Assembly (NCBI RefSeq): GCF_000746525.1
Contig: NZ_CP009048.1
Location: forward strand, 5,221,501 to 5,285,500
From: Pseudomonas alkylphenolica
GTDB taxonomy: Bacteria; Pseudomonadota; Gammaproteobacteria; Pseudomonadales; Pseudomonadaceae
Length of the DNA: 64,000 nucleotides
Reading direction: 5' to 3'
In this document: positions 29,678 to 43,600 of the stretch, piece after piece
Position numbering within the stretch: the first letter of the stretch is position 1
How the letters are laid out: every line of letters starts with the position of its first letter
Made by a program: the position numbers and the translations under genes
The notes under the pieces: generated by a model
Databases searched by the model: none
What the model was told of the DNA's origin: nothing
The model's input: the letters and a program-made list of their open reading frames with translations, nothing else

Positions 29678-29700
29678 AGCAACCTCAATACCACAGCCAC

Positions 29701-29731
29701 AAAAAAGCCCGCATCGCTGCGGGCTTTTTTA
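29701..29731. terminator. Bidirectional terminator between convergent genes
   Basis: AAAAAAGCCCGC and GCGGGCTTTTTT pair around a short loop, with A and T runs on both sides, so it can end transcripts from either side. It lies 12 bases past the stop of the PqiC-type gene. Confidence 0.85.
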
Positions 29732-29742
29732 TGGGTACTTGC

Positions 29743-30453
29743 TTAGAAGCGGAACACTTCCAGATCGGTACGAATCGGCGTCGCCAGAGGAATCTTTGGC
29801 TTCTCCGGCTCTTTGCGCACCTGCACCGGCGCGGCCTTCTTCGGCGTCTCTTCAACAATCGGAGGCTGGTTGGCCAGAGGCTTGAGGGCAATACTCAACT
29901 GCTCAGCGAGCTTTTGCAGCAACTGTCCCTGGGCCTGAACCTGTGCCGCCGAGCTACCCTGGTGCTGCTGCTCCAGATGAACGATGCGGTTGTCCCGGAC
30001 CTGGCCACGGCGATCAAGCAAGCGCCACTGGGCATCCAGAATCGCCGGCTGGTTAGTGCCGGAGTCCAGACGGGTAATCGACAGAAGGACCTGCACATCC
30101 GGCGTGAAGCCGGTATTAGCCGGTGCCAGCACTACGCGCTGGCTGTCCAGGCGCCAGGCCAGCTGACGGACCAGCAACTGATCGATATCTGCCGACAGGC
30201 TGCCAGCCCAGCGGCCATCGGTCGCTGCGGTCAAGCTGCCATCGGACTGGCGCTGCAGCAGGGTCTCGCGCTGCAGGTAGTCGGCAACCGATACCGGGCC
30301 GAGCACGACAGCCATGCCCGCGCTTTGCTTGGGCTGGCCAGGCTCACCACTGTCGAGCTGATACAGGGATACCGGCTGGTGCATGCTGCAACCGGCCAGA
30401 CCGAGCACGCCACTCATCAGCAGAACAAACGGAAGGCGCAGAAATTTCATCAT
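29743..30453 (-). CDS. PqiC-type outer-membrane lipoprotein (ABC transporter auxiliary family)
   Basis: A 236-residue lipoprotein: signal sequence then lipobox GLAGC (Cys22), with VSLYQLDSG just after, the typical opening of the PqiC/YmbA family. PqiC works with PqiA and PqiB in an MCE-type lipid transport bridge between the membranes; those genes are not adjacent here, so this is an orphan copy by context. The C-terminal tail is Lys/Pro-rich. Two consecutive ATGs (30453 and 30450) follow GGATGGG and either may be used; the open frame upstream does not look like signal sequence. parC is on the same strand upstream, with about 170 bases between, ended on the other side by a strong terminator. 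Confidence 0.8.
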   Translation of the reverse strand: MMKFLRLPFVLLMSGVLGLAGCSMHQPVSLYQLDSGEPGQPKQSAGMAVVLGPVSVADYLQRETLLQRQSDGSLTAATDGRWAGSLSADIDQLLVRQLAWRLDSQRVVLAPANTGFTPDVQVLLSITRLDSGTNQPAILDAQWRLLDRRGQVRDNRIVHLEQQHQGSSAAQVQAQGQLLQKLAEQLSIALKPLANQPPIVEETPKKAAPVQVRKEPEKPKIPLATPIRTDLEVFRF

Positions 30454-30626
30454 CCCATCCAGGCGGTCGCCACAAGGCAAACCGCAGTGATACTCACATA
30501 GATTCATTCGGGCACACAGCTACGCTGGCACCGCAAGGGCCCTATCATCCGCGAAATAGCGGCACGACTCCAGTGTTTCAACCACGAACGGGCGCTAATT
30601 TACCCATTCGCAGCCTCTGTCCCGGC

Positions 30627-33410
<2,784 letters not shown>

Positions 33411-33414
<4 letters not shown>

Positions 33415-34397
33415 GATTTACTGCTCCAGCCGCCAGCTGGAGCGGCAAAACGCCAGACAACCGGCCGCGACTCGCCGTCGTTGCGGGTTGCACCATTGTT
33501 GTCCAAACCGATCCAGGCGCCTTCGGCATCGATCACCAACGCCTCGGCCAGGCCAAAAGGCTGGGCGTACAGACGCGGCTCGGTCAAGCCACCTTCAGCG
33601 TACGACCAGCAGCGCTCGACCTTGGCACTCGCCGTGTCGCGCCGACAGATACGATGGGCGTTGCGTTCCAGGGTGAACAGCTTGCCGTTGAACAGTGCCA
33701 GGTCAGCAAAATCCCGTGGTAGCGCGCGCGCGCCGGGCATCTGCGGCGGCTGCATTTCGACCCCGGCCTCGCTGAGCAGCACACAGCCATCGCCGCAACT
33801 CCAGACGGTCTGCTGGCGATTGATCAGCAACAGCCCGCGGCGCTCGCGCTCGGCCGCCAACCAGATGCGATCACCGGCCGGACTCACCGCCAGGCCTTCG
33901 AACAGGGCGTTGAAATGTAGGAGCATGCCGCTGGCCCGCGCCTGACGCACCATGCTCGGGTCGATCTTCAGCCAGTTCGGCTCGCCGTCGACCGGAACCT
34001 GCAACACGCCAGCATGGGCCTCGCTGACCAGGTAGCGGTTACCGGCGGCATCACAACTGATGCCTTCGAAATCCAGATCGCCGCCACGAACCTTACCGAC
34101 TGCCCAGGTTCGCGAACGAATCCCCCAGGGCAAGCCGCTATCCGGCACCGGCGGCGCCGCCACCGGCACCGATTCGGCCTGCCATACCGGCGCCTGGGTA
34201 TTGAGCCGGTAAATCAGGTCGTCATCGCGGTCTGACACCGTCCATAGCTCACCCTTGCACAGCGCCAGGCCCGACAGGTTGCCGCCGCGCATGCCCTCGA
34301 CCGGGTACTCGGCGACAAACTTCAACTCCGGCCACGGCGCGGCCTGTGATGACAGGGCAAAAACGCCAAGCACTGCTGCCAGGAGTGAACGAATCAA
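33411..34397 (-). CDS. Secreted esterase-like phytase-family protein
   Basis: A 328-residue protein with a signal peptide (about residues 1-19, ending SSQAA) and a beta-propeller-like pattern resembling the esterase-like activity of phytase family. Recurrent GGNLSGLALCKGELW, DLDFEGISCD and NALFEGLAVSP blades carry conserved Glu-Gly pairs. True phytase activity is not implied. The start is taken as the TTG at 34397, overlapping the parE stop (TTGA), with the signal peptide following at once. It overlaps the protease gene by four bases. Confidence 0.75.
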
Positions 34398-36298
34398 GCC
34401 AGGACCTCGGCCAGGTTGCCTTTGGACTCCAGCCAGTTCTTGCGGTCTCCGGCACGCTTCTTGGCCAGCAGCATGTCCATGATTTCGCGGGTGCCGTCCA
34501 GATCGTCCAGGGTCAACTGGACCAGACGGCGGGTGTTCGGATCCATGGTGGTTTCACGCAGCTGCGGCGGGTTCATTTCACCAAGGCCTTTGAATCGCGT
34601 GACCTGCGGCTTGCCGCGCTTCTTCTCGGCGACCAGGCGATCGAGGATGCCATCACGCTCGGCTTCATCGAGGGCGTAGTAGATTTCCTTGCCCAGGTCG
34701 ATGCGGTACAGCGGCGGCATGGCCACGTAGACGTGACCGGCCTCGACCAGCGGACGGAAGTGCTGGACGAACAGAGCGCAAAGCAAGGTGGCAATGTGCA
34801 GACCGTCGGAGTCGGCGTCGGCGAGGATGCAGATCTTGCCGTAGCGCAGCTGGCTCATGTCGGCAGCACCGGGATCGACACCGATGGCCACGGCGATGTT
34901 GTGCACCTCCTGGCTGGCCAGGACTTCACCACCGTCGACTTCCCAGGTGTTGAGGATCTTGCCGCGCAGCGGCAGGATCGCCTGAAACTCCTTGTCGCGC
35001 GCCTGCTTGGCCGAACCGCCTGCCGAGTCACCCTCGACCAGGAACAGCTCGGCTCGCATCGGGTCCTGCCCGGCGCAGTCAGCCAGCTTGCCCGGCAATG
35101 CCGGCCCCTGGGTAACGCGCTTGCGTTCGACCTTCTTGCTGGCTTTGAGTCGACGTCCGGCATTGTTGATGGCCAGCTCGGCAAGCTGCATGCCCAGCTC
35201 GGGGTTCGCATTGAGCCACAGGCTGAAGGCGTCCTTGACCACCCCGGAGACGAACGCAGCGGCCTCACGGGACGACAGGCGTTCCTTGGTCTGCCCGGAG
35301 AATTGCGGCTCCTGCATTTTCATCGACAGGACGAAGCTGATGCGTTCCCAGACATCTTCGGGTGCCAGCTTGACACCACGAGGCAACAGATTGCGGAACT
35401 CGCAGAACTCGCGCATGGCATCGAGCAAGCCTTGGCGCAGGCCGTTGACGTGCGTGCCGCCCTGAGCGGTAGGAATCAGGTTGACGTAGCTTTCCTGGAT
35501 GCTGTCGCCGCCCTCGGGCAACCACAACAGGGCCCAGTCGGCAGCTTCCTTGTTCCCCGCCAGGCTGCCGCAGAACGGCTCATCGGGCAGGCGCAGGAAC
35601 TCGCTGACCGAGTCGACCAGGTAGGAACGCAGACCGTCTTCATAGTGCCATTCGACTTTTTCGCCGCTGGCCTTGTCTTCGAAGCTGACCAGCAGCCCCG
35701 GGCACAAGACCGCCTTGGCCTTGAGCACGTGCTTGAGGCGGCTGATGGAAAACTTCGGTGAATCGAAATACTTCGGGTCCGGCGCGAAATACACGCTGGT
35801 GCCGGTATTGCGCTTGCCAACTGTACCGACGACTTCCAGCTCGGTGGCCTTGTAGCCGTCGGCGAAGGTCATCTGGTACTCGTTGCCATCGCGCTTGACC
35901 TTGACCCGCACCTGACTGGACAAGGCGTTGACCACGGAAATACCCACGCCGTGCAGACCACCGGAGAACTGGTAGTTCTTGTTGGAGAACTTGCCGCCGG
36001 CGTGCAGCTTGGTAAGGATCAGTTCGACCCCGGAAACACCCTCTTCCGGGTGGATATCCACGGGCATGCCGCGACCGTCATCGGACACTTCCAGCGAATG
36101 GTCGGCGTGCAGGATCACCTGCACCGACTTGGCGTGCCCGGCCAGGGCTTCGTCGACACTGTTGTCGATGACTTCCTGGGCCAGGTGGTTCGGCCGGCTG
36201 GTGTCGGTGTACATGCCCGGGCGTTTGCGCACCGGGTCAAGGCCCGAGAGGACTTCGATGGCGTCTGCGTTATAGGCACTAGCGCTGGGAATGGCCAT
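34394..36298 (-). CDS. parE: DNA topoisomerase IV subunit B
   Basis: A 634-residue GHKL ATPase subunit of topoisomerase IV. N-terminal ATPase motifs include VDEALAG and DDGRGMPV, then GGLHGVGISVVNALS. The TOPRIM metal-binding motifs ELFLVEGDSAGGSAKQARD and ILADADSDGLHI are present. It is first of four closely packed genes ending with parC; both subunits are thus made from one region though not adjacent. Confidence 0.97.
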   Translation of the reverse strand: MAIPSASAYNADAIEVLSGLDPVRKRPGMYTDTSRPNHLAQEVIDNSVDEALAGHAKSVQVILHADHSLEVSDDGRGMPVDIHPEEGVSGVELILTKLHAGGKFSNKNYQFSGGLHGVGISVVNALSSQVRVKVKRDGNEYQMTFADGYKATELEVVGTVGKRNTGTSVYFAPDPKYFDSPKFSISRLKHVLKAKAVLCPGLLVSFEDKASGEKVEWHYEDGLRSYLVDSVSEFLRLPDEPFCGSLAGNKEAADWALLWLPEGGDSIQESYVNLIPTAQGGTHVNGLRQGLLDAMREFCEFRNLLPRGVKLAPEDVWERISFVLSMKMQEPQFSGQTKERLSSREAAAFVSGVVKDAFSLWLNANPELGMQLAELAINNAGRRLKASKKVERKRVTQGPALPGKLADCAGQDPMRAELFLVEGDSAGGSAKQARDKEFQAILPLRGKILNTWEVDGGEVLASQEVHNIAVAIGVDPGAADMSQLRYGKICILADADSDGLHIATLLCALFVQHFRPLVEAGHVYVAMPPLYRIDLGKEIYYALDEAERDGILDRLVAEKKRGKPQVTRFKGLGEMNPPQLRETTMDPNTRRLVQLTLDDLDGTREIMDMLLAKKRAGDRKNWLESKGNLAEVLA

Positions 36299-36334
36299 GG
36301 GTACTCGTCGTCAGTCGTGGGTGAAAATAAGTCA

Positions 36335-36943
36335 TCAAAATACAGAAAAATCGAGCGTTTGATACTGCTGTGGCGCAATGCCAGCAAAGCTCAACAAGGC
36401 TGGCAGGCGCTCGGCGAAGCCCTGGAAGCTGTGATCGCCACCGGCCTGGATGCGCAGCGCGCAGGCCCGGTAGAACTGTTCGGCCTGGCGGTAGTCCAGG
36501 GTTTCATCGGCGGTTTGCAGCCAGACCTGATAGCGCCCGGCATCCGTAGGCGGCGCCACCTCGAGCTCGGCCAGGGCCTGCACATGATCGAGGGTCAGCT
36601 CCCAGGACTCACCGGTGTAGTGGTTCTGCTGAGTGCCCAGAAAGCCATCGAAACGCCGGTGCGGGTTGACCGCCGGGTTGATCAGCAATGCTTTTAGCCC
36701 GTGGCGCTCGGCCAGGTGGGTGGCATAGTAGCCGCCGAGCGAGCTGCCGACCAGTAATGGCGCTTCGAGCTCGGCAATCGCGGCTTCGAGCTGGGCCGTG
36801 GCCTGGCGCGGGTGATGGTGCAGCGCTGGCACCCGCAGGCGTTCGCCCAGGCCGATCTGCTCCATCACTGCAATCAATTGGCAGGCTTTCTTGGACGAGG
36901 GCGCGCTGTTGAACCCGTGTATATAGAGAATCGAACCCGACAT
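36335..36943 (-). CDS. YqiA/YcfP-family alpha/beta hydrolase
   Basis: A 202-residue hydrolase of the YqiA esterase type. It opens with ILYIHGFNSAPSSKK and has the nucleophile elbow GSSLGGYYATHLAE (Ser about 73) and a C-terminal GGDHSFQGF with the catalytic His. The ATG at 36943 is chosen because a GGGGGCGG stretch precedes it and family similarity starts there. It lies 36 bases upstream of parE, as in Escherichia coli where yqiA also neighbours parE. Natural substrate unknown. Confidence 0.88.
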   Translation of the reverse strand: MSGSILYIHGFNSAPSSKKACQLIAVMEQIGLGERLRVPALHHHPRQATAQLEAAIAELEAPLLVGSSLGGYYATHLAERHGLKALLINPAVNPHRRFDGFLGTQQNHYTGESWELTLDHVQALAELEVAPPTDAGRYQVWLQTADETLDYRQAEQFYRACALRIQAGGDHSFQGFAERLPALLSFAGIAPQQYQTLDFSVF

Positions 36944-37046
36944 GCCGCCCCCGGTGTACTTCAATCGCCTGACGGTGCCAGGCAGGAAAGCGCGCATTTT
37001 AGCCTGTTCAACGGCAGATGGAGCAGTTTCACCCATTCAGCAACAC

Positions 37047-37862
37047 TTAATAGCCGTCGCCTTCATAGTCGACCGTGAACGCGAAGCCGGTTACCCGCGA
37101 GACTCCGGTCTCGATCGAGCCATTGCCATGCAAGCGCAACCAGCGGTAGCCGGGAGCCTGCTCACCGACCTTGAAGTCCTCACTGCCGGGCTCGAACTGA
37201 ATGCAGGTGGAGGGTGAGGCCAATAGCCGCAGACCGTCACGCCGCTCATCCCATTCCTGGTGCACATGCCCCCACAGCAAGGCCCGCGCCTGTGGATAAC
37301 CGTTCAGCAGGGCAAACAGTGCGTCGCCATTGCGCAGGCCGATCGGTGCCATCCAGGAGCAACCGATGGGTACCGGCTGGTGGTGGAAACAGATCAGGTG
37401 ATGACGCTCGGGCGCCTCTTTCAGGGACTGCTCGAGCAGCGCCAACTGGCGCTCATCGAGCACGCCCGGCACCGATCCCGGCACCGCTGAATTAAGCATC
37501 AGGATGCGCCAGTTACCGATATCGACCAGCGGTTTGAGCAGATCACTGCCCTGCGCCACGCGCTCCATCGGCACAGGCTCGTCATGGTTACCGGCGAGCC
37601 AGCGGGCCGGGGCCCCGAGGCTTGCCGTCAAATCACGAAAAAATTCGTAGGAGGCTTCGCTGCCGTCCTGAGACAAATCGCCAGTAGCCAGCAGCAGGTC
37701 GATCCGCGGCTGCTCTTCACGCACTCGTTCGACCACCCGCTGCAGGCTGTCGCGGGTGTTCATGCCCAACAGCGTACCCTGCCCATCGGCAAACAGATGA
37801 CTGTCAGTCAGTTGCACCAGGTACAAGGGTGCATCGCTATGCGGGATCGATTGTTGCGGCAA
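37047..37862 (-). CDS. cpdA: 3',5'-cyclic-AMP phosphodiesterase
   Basis: A 271-residue calcineurin-like metallophosphoesterase that hydrolyses cyclic AMP. The metal-binding motifs appear in order: LTDSHLF, GDLSQDG, GNHDEP, FHHQPV and GHVHQEW. Placement between yqiA and nudF matches the Escherichia coli cluster nudF-yqiB-cpdA-yqiA-parE, which supports the name. Confidence 0.94.
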   Translation of the reverse strand: MPQQSIPHSDAPLYLVQLTDSHLFADGQGTLLGMNTRDSLQRVVERVREEQPRIDLLLATGDLSQDGSEASYEFFRDLTASLGAPARWLAGNHDEPVPMERVAQGSDLLKPLVDIGNWRILMLNSAVPGSVPGVLDERQLALLEQSLKEAPERHHLICFHHQPVPIGCSWMAPIGLRNGDALFALLNGYPQARALLWGHVHQEWDERRDGLRLLASPSTCIQFEPGSEDFKVGEQAPGYRWLRLHGNGSIETGVSRVTGFAFTVDYEGDGY

Positions 37863-37946
37863 GGGCCGACTCCTTGAAAGGATTCAGCGCGATTATGGCG
37901 GCAAGCGGCGCTTGAGCAAATACGCGAAAACGACCGCCGTCACATT

Positions 37947-38399
37947 TCAGCGAACTGCGGCCAACTCATGGCCGCAGGCCAGACAGTGACTGAGCCACTC
38001 ACCGAGGAACAGATTGAGCTGAGCTTTTTCGTCAGGCTGGTGCATCGCCGCATTCGGGTAAGGATAGATGCTGCGAAAACGCCGGGCGTGCTCGGCGCTG
38101 ACCACTTCGGCCATGCGCGCATCGTGATACACCTGCACTTCCAGCTGTGGTACCGGCAGCCATGGCAGGCTGTGCTCCTGGCGCACGCGCAGGGTGGTGG
38201 TGTAGGGACAGGCGAGCACCACATCAAGGACCAGCACACCGAGCATCTGGTCACCCTGGGTCATACCGATGCGGCGCGAACTCATGGTGCTGCGCATGTC
38301 CGGCAACAAGCGCATCAAACGCGCATAGTTGGCCTCGCAGGCAGCCTGCAACCCGACCAGATCGACCCGGTAGCGTTCGCGCAACAGATTCACGACCAT
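37947..38399 (-). CDS. DUF1249 family protein (YqiB type)
   Basis: A 150-residue cytoplasmic protein of the YqiB/DUF1249 family, with the conserved ACEANYARLMRLLPD segment near residue 20 and the C-terminal ARRFRSIYPYPN motif. Function is unknown. It overlaps the nudF 3' end by ten bases and precedes cpdA, the same order as in Escherichia coli. Confidence 0.88.
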   Translation of the reverse strand: MVVNLLRERYRVDLVGLQAACEANYARLMRLLPDMRSTMSSRRIGMTQGDQMLGVLVLDVVLACPYTTTLRVRQEHSLPWLPVPQLEVQVYHDARMAEVVSAEHARRFRSIYPYPNAAMHQPDEKAQLNLFLGEWLSHCLACGHELAAVR

Positions 38400-39007
38400 A
38401 GCCCCCTGACTTCATCTCGATTCAAGGCCAGCCATTGCAGGGCAATAATGCTTGCCGCATTGGCGATCAGCCCATCGCGCACGGCCTGCATGGCATCCTC
38501 GAACGCCCAGACCTTGACGCGAATGTCTTCACCCTCTTCCTCCAGCCCGTGCAGGCCGCCCGCCCCAACGCTGCTGCACTGGCCCAGAAACAAATGAACG
38601 AACTCATCGCTGCCGCCAGGTGACGGGAAATACCGGGTCATCGGCCACAGCGCTTTGAACACAAGCCCAGCTTCCTCCTGCGCTTCGCGGTGTGCAACTT
38701 CTTCCGGTACTTCATCTTTATCGATCAGACCAGCGACCAGTTCGATCAACCAGGGGTTGGCGACCTTGCCCATGGCACCGACGCGAAACTGCTCGATCAG
38801 CACCACTTCATCACGCACAGGATCGTAGGGCAGCACACAGACGGCATCATGGCGAACGAACAGCTCACGGCTGATCTCGCGCCCCATGCCACCGGCGAAC
38901 AGCTCGTGGCGCAAGCGAACCCGGTCAAGCTGGTAGAAGCCTTTGAAGCAGTTGACCCTTTCGACGATCTCGACGTCCGTGGGCACAGGTTTCAGCGTGT
39001 CTGACAT
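38390..39007 (-). CDS. nudF: ADP-ribose pyrophosphatase
   Basis: A 205-residue Nudix hydrolase that cleaves ADP-ribose to AMP and ribose 5-phosphate. The Nudix box is complete: GLIDKDE, seven residues, then REAQEEAGL. The ATG at 39007 has GAGGA upstream; an earlier in-frame start adds 19 residues unlike the family. It opens the minus-strand series that runs through cpdA, yqiA and parE to parC. Confidence 0.94.
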   Translation of the reverse strand: MSDTLKPVPTDVEIVERVNCFKGFYQLDRVRLRHELFAGGMGREISRELFVRHDAVCVLPYDPVRDEVVLIEQFRVGAMGKVANPWLIELVAGLIDKDEVPEEVAHREAQEEAGLVFKALWPMTRYFPSPGGSDEFVHLFLGQCSSVGAGGLHGLEEEGEDIRVKVWAFEDAMQAVRDGLIANAASIIALQWLALNRDEVRGLWS

Positions 39008-39191
39008 GGAAATCCTCATAACCTCGTGTACTGCATCGCGCCATCCTAACCTGCGCACCGCCACGTTTCACCCCTTTCAACTTGTAGGCCGGGCTGCGAG
39101 GATAGACAGCCTGCTGATATTCAGCTTAGTGGCGAACTGAAGGCCTTGCCGACGGTCCAAGCCCGATCACCTTTGCCTTACAAGGATCATC

Positions 39192-39938
39192 ATGACGCTT
39201 GTGAAACTAACTACCGTGGCCGTGCTGGCCTTGGCCCTGGGCGCTTGTCAAAGCCTGTTCCAGCCCAACATGCGCACGCCACTGGAGGTCAAGCGCGACC
39301 GCTGGGAGCACATCAAGCCCGGTTGCAACACGGCCGATTGCCCGCTGGTCAATATCGACACCATTCACTTCCCGGCCAACCCGAAACTGGACGCAATCGT
39401 CGAAAAACGTCTGTTGCAAATGACCCAGGACAACCAGCACAGCGCCCTGCCCGCTTCGCTCAAGGCCTACGAAGACCAGTTCATGGCCACCGCCGAGACC
39501 CGCAACAGCAGCTACTTGCAAGCCAAGGTACGCGAGCAGCATGACGGACTGGTGATCATCGAACTGTCCAGCTATCTGGACACCGGTGGCGCCCATGGCA
39601 TGCCGGGGCGTGGCTTCATCAACTACTCGCGTCAGCAGGACAAGGTCCTGACCCTGCAGGACATGCTGGTGCCGGGTCAGGAAGCGACATTCTGGAAAAC
39701 TGCCGAGGAAGCCCACAGGGCCTGGCTGATCAGCACCGGCATGGACAAGGACGCCGAGTTCGTCAAAACCTGGCCGTTCCGCCAGACCCCGCATATCGCC
39801 CTGACCTACGGCGCGGTAGTGCTCAAGTACGAAGTGTATGCCATCGCCCCGTATTCCATGGGCCACATCGAACTGAAGATCCCCTACCCGCGCCTGAACG
39901 GTGTGATCAAGCCGGAGTTGTTTCCGGGTCGCGGCTGA
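39192..39938 (+). CDS. Lipoprotein with DUF3298/RsiV-like domain
   Basis: A 248-residue predicted lipoprotein: signal sequence then lipobox LALGAC (Cys19). The body resembles the RsiV/DUF3298 family, with the conserved GGAHGMPGRGFINY segment near residue 130 and a late AIAPYSMGHIELKIPY. Members of this family bind lysozyme in some bacteria, but that is not shown for this one. AAGGATCATC precedes the ATG. The 3' end overlaps the convergent cytX gene by 32 bases. Confidence 0.8.
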   Translation: MTLVKLTTVAVLALALGACQSLFQPNMRTPLEVKRDRWEHIKPGCNTADCPLVNIDTIHFPANPKLDAIVEKRLLQMTQDNQHSALPASLKAYEDQFMATAETRNSSYLQAKVREQHDGLVIIELSSYLDTGGAHGMPGRGFINYSRQQDKVLTLQDMLVPGQEATFWKTAEEAHRAWLISTGMDKDAEFVKTWPFRQTPHIALTYGAVVLKYEVYAIAPYSMGHIELKIPYPRLNGVIKPELFPGRG

Positions 39939-41199
39939 CCGACGGCGCTGCCGCCCAGTACACGCACCCTGCCAGCAGCAAGGCAGGCAGGGTCGAGCCG
40001 AGATCGGCAGCGTAATGCGCCAGCAGATGGTAGGTGGCGACGCCGCAGGCCCAGGCGACCAGAGCGCGCCAGTGCAGGCTCTGGATCGGACTGGCGTCAC
40101 TGCGACGGCGACGCACGACGAAATGATCGACCAGCACCACGCCGAACAGCGGGGCGAACACCGAGCCGATCAGCAGCAGGAAGTTCTGGTACTGCGCCAG
40201 CGGCGCGAAGCAGGCGATCAAGGTGCACAGCACACCGATGGCCAATGCCAGATGCTCGACCTTCAAGCGAATCAGCAGGCCGGTTGATACCGCCGCCGAA
40301 TGGATGTCGGCGAAGGCCTTTTCTGATTCATCGAGCAGAATCAGCAGCAAGGGAATACCGATACCGGCACCGGCCAGCGCCAACAGCAAGGTATTGACCT
40401 CGCCCGCTGGCGCGAAGGCCAGGGTATAAGCCACACCCAGACTCATCATCCACACGTTGCCGACAAAGTAACCCAGCGCCGTACCGAAAAACACCCGGCT
40501 GCCATGGCGGCTGAAGCGGGAATAGTCGGCAATCAACGGCAGCCACGACAACGGCATGGCAATGGCGATGTCGATGCCCACCGCCAGCGACATCGAGCCA
40601 TCACCGGCACGTGCCCACAGGGCGGCGAGATCGGCTTTGGCAAACAGGTTCCAGGTCAGCCACAGGCAGGCCCCGAGCAACAGCCAGATGCCCCATTTGC
40701 GCAGGATCTTGCGCACGAAAGTCAGCGGCCCGCTGACCGCCAGCAGGGTTGCCAGGGCGCCGAAGCACAAGGTCCACAGCAAGGGGTTGGTCAGCGCACT
40801 GCCTTCGCCGAAGGCGCGGGCGCCGAGCAGACTGGCGGCATCACGCATGACGATAATTTCGAACGAGCCCCAGCCGATCAGCTGCAGCAGGTTGAGCAGC
40901 GCTGGCAGGCGGGCGCCTTCGCGACCGAGACTGCGCCGCAGGGCCGCCATGGACGACAGGCCGGTATCGCTGCCGATGACGCCGACCGCCGCCAACAGCA
41001 AGACCCCCACGCTGGTACCGATGATGATCGCCAGCACGGCGTTGGCCAGGCCCAGGCCGGGACCGAGCAAGGCGCCGGTCTGCAGGACCATCAGGCCGAT
41101 GCCTAGGGAGAACCATAGGGAACAGAGGTCGCGACCGCTGAGGACGCGTTGCCCGGTGGTTACCGGGTGATCGGGGGAAAACTGGCTGGGTGTGCTCAC
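39907..41199 (-). CDS. cytX: NCS1-family transporter CytX (probable hydroxymethylpyrimidine importer)
   Basis: A 430-residue inner-membrane transporter of the nucleobase-cation symporter 1 family with about 12 hydrophobic segments; GALLGPGLGLANAVLAIIIG and WLPLIADYSRF are family-like. CytX proteins take up the thiamin pyrimidine precursor, and its place directly downstream of thiC on the same strand fits. The start is a GTG at 41199. A REP pair separates it from thiC, so it may share the thiC transcript and its TPP riboswitch. The 3' end overlaps the convergent lipoprotein gene. Confidence 0.85.
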   Translation of the reverse strand: MSTPSQFSPDHPVTTGQRVLSGRDLCSLWFSLGIGLMVLQTGALLGPGLGLANAVLAIIIGTSVGVLLLAAVGVIGSDTGLSSMAALRRSLGREGARLPALLNLLQLIGWGSFEIIVMRDAASLLGARAFGEGSALTNPLLWTLCFGALATLLAVSGPLTFVRKILRKWGIWLLLGACLWLTWNLFAKADLAALWARAGDGSMSLAVGIDIAIAMPLSWLPLIADYSRFSRHGSRVFFGTALGYFVGNVWMMSLGVAYTLAFAPAGEVNTLLLALAGAGIGIPLLLILLDESEKAFADIHSAAVSTGLLIRLKVEHLALAIGVLCTLIACFAPLAQYQNFLLLIGSVFAPLFGVVLVDHFVVRRRRSDASPIQSLHWRALVAWACGVATYHLLAHYAADLGSTLPALLLAGCVYWAAAPSVSRDPETTPA

Positions 41200-41242
41200 A
41201 AAGGTGATCTCGACAGGGAGTAGTTTTTGTTCTTAGGGGCCT

Positions 41243-41301
41243 ATCGCGGGGCAAGCCCGCTCCCACAGGTAATCTCTGTGGGAGCGGGCTTGCCCCGCGA
41301 T
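41243..41301. repeat. REP pair between thiC and cytX
   Basis: Inverted cores at 41243-41266 and 41278-41301 with an 11-base spacer, lying between two genes read in the same direction, where it could stabilise or attenuate the thiC transcript. Confidence 0.9.
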
Positions 41302-41305
41302 GCGG

Positions 41306-43450
<2,145 letters not shown>

Positions 43451-43600
43451 AAGAACGCGCCCAGTCTAGACTGGACGCCGCTGCAAAGCCAACAGTACAA
43501 ACACGGTGACGATAAATGGTGTAATTGGCCGATTGTTGCAAAGTGCCCGCGCATCTACACTCACCGGTTCAGAAAGACTCAATCGTTCAAGGATCGCCCT

